Source: Phycisphaerae bacterium
GTDB taxonomy: Bacteria; Planctomycetota; Phycisphaerae; UBA1845; Fen-1342
Length of the DNA: 8,208 bases
Direction of reading: 5' to 3'
Assembly: GCA_026984555.1 (NCBI GenBank)
Contig: JALSRY010000644.1
Coordinates: forward strand, 1 to 8,208
Every line of letters starts with the position of its first letter. Position 1 is the stretch's first letter. Shown in pieces: positions 6,280 through 8,208 of the stretch. The translations under genes were made by a program, and so were the position numbers. The notes under the pieces are model-generated. The model saw only the letters and a program-made list of their open reading frames with translations. It was not told where the DNA came from and searched no databases.

Positions 6280-7764
6280 TCAGTACTGGCGGCGCTGTCG
6301 CGCGGTGGGGATGCCGAGCTGGCTGCGGTACTTGGCGACGGTGCGGCGTTTGATCTCGATCCCTTCGGCCTGGAGCCTGCGGACGATGGCGTCGTCGCTG
6401 AGGGGCTTGGTCTTGTCCTCGTTGTCCACGATTTCCTTGACTTTGGCCTTGATGCTGTCCCAGCCGAGCGTTTCGCCGGAACCGGCCTCCGTACCGCCCG
6501 TGAAGAACCGGCGCAAGGGGTAGATGCCCCGCGGGGTCTGAATCCACTTGCCATCGACGGTGCGACTGATGGTGGACGGGTCGCAGCCGAAACGGGCGGC
6601 CAAGTCGCTCATGCGCAGTACCTTGAGGTATTGCTCGCCCTTGTCCAGGAAGTCCCGTTGGGCTTCGACGACCGCCTTGGCGACATCGAGCAGTCGTTCG
6701 CGGCGGTAGCGCACGGCGTCGATGATGGCGTTGGCGGCCTCGAGCTTTTGCTTGATGAACTCGCGAGCCTTCTTGTCGTCGCGCGCTTTTTCGAGCGCCC
6801 GGCGGAACTCGGGGGAGATGCGCAGCTCGCGCAGGTTTCCGCGGGTGAGCCGGGTGACGTAGGCGTCGGATTCCTCGTCGTATTCGACAATCACGTCGGG
6901 CACGACCACGGGTACCTGCTGGTCGATCACATCCATGCCGGGATGCATCGACAGCCGGCCGATCACGGACAGGGCCTGCTTGACCTCATCGAGTTCGACG
7001 CCGAGGGCCTTGGCGATCTGGGGCAGACGGTTTTTCTGCAAGTCCTCGAAATGTTCCTCGATGATACGCCGGGGCAGCTCGGTGTCCGCCGGCAGGGCCT
7101 CGAGCTGGAGCAGGAGACATTCCTGGAGGCTGCGGGCGGCGATACCGGGCGGGTCGAGTTGCTGGACACGGGCGAGGGCGTCCTTGAGGCGGGCGAGCTC
7201 GATGGGCGGGTCGGCCTGGTTGGCGAGCTCATCGAGCGTGACGGTGAGGCGGCCGGTGTCATCGATGCTGTCGATGATGAGCACGCCGAGCCGGCGGGTC
7301 TCGTCATCGGTATCGACGAGGTTCCACTGATCGAGCAGGTATTCGCGCAGGCTGATGGAGCGGGCCGGTACGTTGGCCATCGCCTCCATCTTGATGTCGC
7401 CCTCCTCGCTGGCACGGGCGCGAGACTTGGTGCCTTGATACTCGCCGTCGTCCTCGAACCAGTTGTACTCGGAGACGAGGTTGTCGAGTCGTTCGAAGTC
7501 GCGGGCGTCGCCGCCCTCGACGACCAGGTCCTGTTCGCCATCGGGGCGCTCGTCCCTGGTTTTCTCGGCGGGCTGAGCCTCGGCGATTTCGTCGTCGCCG
7601 GGCTTGACCTCCAAGGCCGGGTTTTCGTCGATCTCGCGGGCGATGCGGGCTTCGAGGGCCATCGCGTTGAGCTGAAGGATGTCCATCGCCTGAATCAACT
7701 GCGGAGTCAGGCGTTGTTGCTGCTGGAGCAGCGCCCGCGGGATTTGTGAGAGAATCTGTGACAT
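6280..7764 (-). CDS. rpoN: RNA polymerase sigma-54 factor RpoN
   Basis: This is a 494-residue sigma-54 factor, full length for the family. It directs core RNA polymerase to -24/-12 promoters and needs AAA+ activator proteins for open complex formation. Region I (1-50) is Gln/Leu-rich (RALLQQQQRLTPQLIQAMDILQ, here given as residues 10-31), with the conserved LENPALE-like end (DENPALEV, 46-53). Region II (about 54-125) is long and acidic. The core-binding domain covers about 126-330 and includes LDPPGIAARSLQECLLLQL. The helix-turn-helix is at about 384-404 (MSDLAARFGCDPSTISR), followed by TPRGIYPLRRFF. The RpoN box is KRRTVAKYRS (472-481) against the consensus ARRTVAKYRE, so the first and last positions differ. 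No ribosome site precedes the ATG at 7764, and a TATAAT lies only 8 bases upstream, so the message may be leaderless. hpf and ptsN, common downstream partners in Proteobacteria, are absent; a Nudix gene follows after 154 bp with its own apparent promoter. Confidence 0.98.
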   Translation of the reverse strand: MSQILSQIPRALLQQQQRLTPQLIQAMDILQLNAMALEARIAREIDENPALEVKPGDDEIAEAQPAEKTRDERPDGEQDLVVEGGDARDFERLDNLVSEYNWFEDDGEYQGTKSRARASEEGDIKMEAMANVPARSISLREYLLDQWNLVDTDDETRRLGVLIIDSIDDTGRLTVTLDELANQADPPIELARLKDALARVQQLDPPGIAARSLQECLLLQLEALPADTELPRRIIEEHFEDLQKNRLPQIAKALGVELDEVKQALSVIGRLSMHPGMDVIDQQVPVVVPDVIVEYDEESDAYVTRLTRGNLRELRISPEFRRALEKARDDKKAREFIKQKLEAANAIIDAVRYRRERLLDVAKAVVEAQRDFLDKGEQYLKVLRMSDLAARFGCDPSTISRTVDGKWIQTPRGIYPLRRFFTGGTEAGSGETLGWDSIKAKVKEIVDNEDKTKPLSDDAIVRRLQAEGIEIKRRTVAKYRSQLGIPTARQRRQY

Positions 7765-7772
7765 ATGCCCAG

Positions 7773-7786
7773 ATTATAGCGGATCG
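7773..7786 (-). promoter_or_regulatory. Promoter -10 region immediately upstream of rpoN
   Basis: The minus strand reads CGATCCGCTATAAT, with a perfect TATAAT at 7778-7773, identical over 14 bases to the element before the Nudix gene. Standard spacing places transcription start near 7766, about two bases before the rpoN ATG. The -35 position holds GCGGCG, which is no match, so recognition would rest on the -10 and the shared flank. Confidence 0.55.
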
Positions 7787-7820
7787 GAACCGCCGCGCCG
7801 CGCGGAAACAGACCTTTCTC

Positions 7821-7832
7821 CCTCCCGGGAGG
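7821..7832. repeat. 12-bp perfect palindrome upstream of rpoN
   Basis: CCTCCCGGGAGG is perfectly self-complementary with no spacer. Its centre is about 60 bp upstream of the predicted rpoN transcription start, a position where a regulator could bind. No factor can be named from the sequence. Confidence 0.3.
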
Positions 7833-7853
7833 ACACGCGCGGCGTCGTCGCGA

Positions 7854-7880
7854 CATGCGGCAATCGCTTGCGGTCGCATG
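7854..7880. repeat. Bulged stem-loop in the rpoN upstream spacer
   Basis: CATGCG (7854-7859) pairs with CGCATG (7875-7880), and GCAA (7860-7863) pairs with TTGC (7868-7871) around a TCGC loop. A three-base bulge lies at 7872-7874. The ten paired positions fold on either strand. The role is unknown. Confidence 0.3.
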
Positions 7881-7932
7881 GGCCCGTGGCGACGTGGGGG
7901 GGGCGATGGTCCCGCGACTCGGTTCCCGGCCG

Positions 7933-7966
7933 CCGCCCCGCGCGGGGGTGAAGGCGCGCGGGGCGG
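7933..7966 (-). terminator. Strong GC hairpin after the basic-tailed protein gene
   Basis: CCGCCCCGCGCG (7933-7944) and CGCGCGGGGCGG (7955-7966) form a perfect 12-bp all-GC stem with a 10-base loop. It lies 29 bp past the stop codon at 7996, in the position expected of a terminator. No T-tract follows, so it may act as a transcript-end stabiliser or a non-canonical terminator that insulates rpoN. Confidence 0.5.
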
Positions 7967-7995
7967 GGTCGCGGGGGTGTAATTTCGCTGGTGGC

Positions 7996-8208
7996 CTATT
8001 TCGAGGTTTTCCGGGTTTTCTTTTTCGCCTTTGTGCGTGGCTTCGTCGAAGTCCGCTTCGCGGTCTTGGTGGTGGTCTTTCGCCGTCGGGCGGCGGGCTT
8101 GGCGGTCTTGCGTGTCGTCCTAGCGGGTGCCTTGCGCGCGCTGCGGCGAGACGGCTTGCGCTGACGCTCCTGTTCGATGACGGCTTGCGCCGCGGCGAGC
8201 CGGGCGAT
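7996..8208 (-). CDS. C-terminal end of a protein with a Lys/Arg-rich tail (partial)
   Basis: The gene enters from the right edge; 70 codons and a TAG stop (7998-7996) are visible on the minus strand. The first 16 residues (IARLAAAQAVIEQERQ) look like the end of an Ala-rich helix. The remaining 54 are low-complexity and strongly basic: 26 are Lys or Arg, the rest mostly Thr, Ala, Pro and Ser (for example RKAPARTTRKTAK and KPRTKAKKKTRKTSK). Such tails occur on histone-H1-like proteins and on the C-termini of several bacterial nucleic-acid-binding enzymes, so DNA or RNA contact is the likely role. The main domain is outside the window, and I cannot name the protein. The frame is supported by the uninterrupted basic composition up to the stop and by the strong hairpin just after it. 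rpoN follows in the same direction after 231 bp with its own apparent promoter. Confidence 0.75.
   Translation of the reverse strand: MARLAAAQAVIEQERQRKPSRRSARKAPARTTRKTAKPAARRRKTTTKTAKRTSTKPRTKAKKKTRKTSK

Noticed and set aside
6126..6554. N-terminal extension of the Nudix gene to 6554
   Set aside because: It overlaps the rpoN 3' end in another frame and looks non-coding; the ATG at 6125 has GAGGAG at correct spacing and fits family length.
7381..7430. TGGCACG on the plus strand as a sigma-54 -24 element
   Set aside because: There is no TTGC at the required -12 spacing, and it lies within the rpoN coding region. I found no convincing sigma-54 promoter in the window.
5962..7749. A 595-codon plus-strand open frame antisense to rpoN
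   Set aside because: It is a shadow of the rpoN codons; its Gly/Asp/Val/Leu-rich translation matches no family I recognise, and rpoN is unambiguous.

Overview
The window is about 8.2 kb of GC-rich, gene-dense bacterial chromosome. It holds five complete protein genes, two genes cut by the window edges, and no RNA genes, mobile elements or CRISPR arrays that I can see. The best guess is a member of the Planctomycetota, perhaps a Phycisphaerae relative. That rests on general resemblance (sigma-54, a secreted FG-GAP/VCBS propeller protein, an M50 protease with an extra C-terminal domain, a very high GC third codon position) and is an inference, not a measurement.

Layout from left to right. 1-407 (minus) is the N-terminal part of a membrane protein, possibly a CPBP-type intramembrane protease. 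557-1807 (minus) is an M20 metallopeptidase of the YgeY type, read in the same direction. A 367-bp divergent spacer (1808-2174) separates it from 2175-4472 (plus), a predicted exported protein of 765 residues. That protein has ten clear calcium-loop repeats and four decayed ones at regular spacing, which fits two seven-bladed beta-propellers. It converges on a minus-strand pair, 4555-5598 (M50 site-2-type protease) and 5604-6125 (Nudix hydrolase), with only 5 bp between the two. Upstream on the same strand are rpoN (6280-7764) and the last 70 codons of a protein with a strongly basic Lys/Arg/Thr/Ala tail (7996-8208).

Regulation. An identical 14-bp sequence containing a perfect TATAAT lies upstream of both rpoN and the Nudix gene, in the same orientation. 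It suggests separate initiation for rpoN and for the Nudix-M50 unit. At rpoN it lies so close to the start codon that the transcript would be nearly leaderless. The rpoN upstream spacer also carries a 12-bp perfect palindrome, a bulged stem-loop and a 12-bp all-GC hairpin.

The genes do not form an obvious pathway. The region reads as ordinary housekeeping and accessory chromosome: sigma factor, nucleotide-sugar housekeeping, membrane proteolysis, a peptidase and an exported propeller. I did not find a convincing new defence or mobile system. The points most worth a second look are the shared promoter element with leaderless rpoN, the fourteen-blade architecture, and the basic-tailed protein entering from the right edge.
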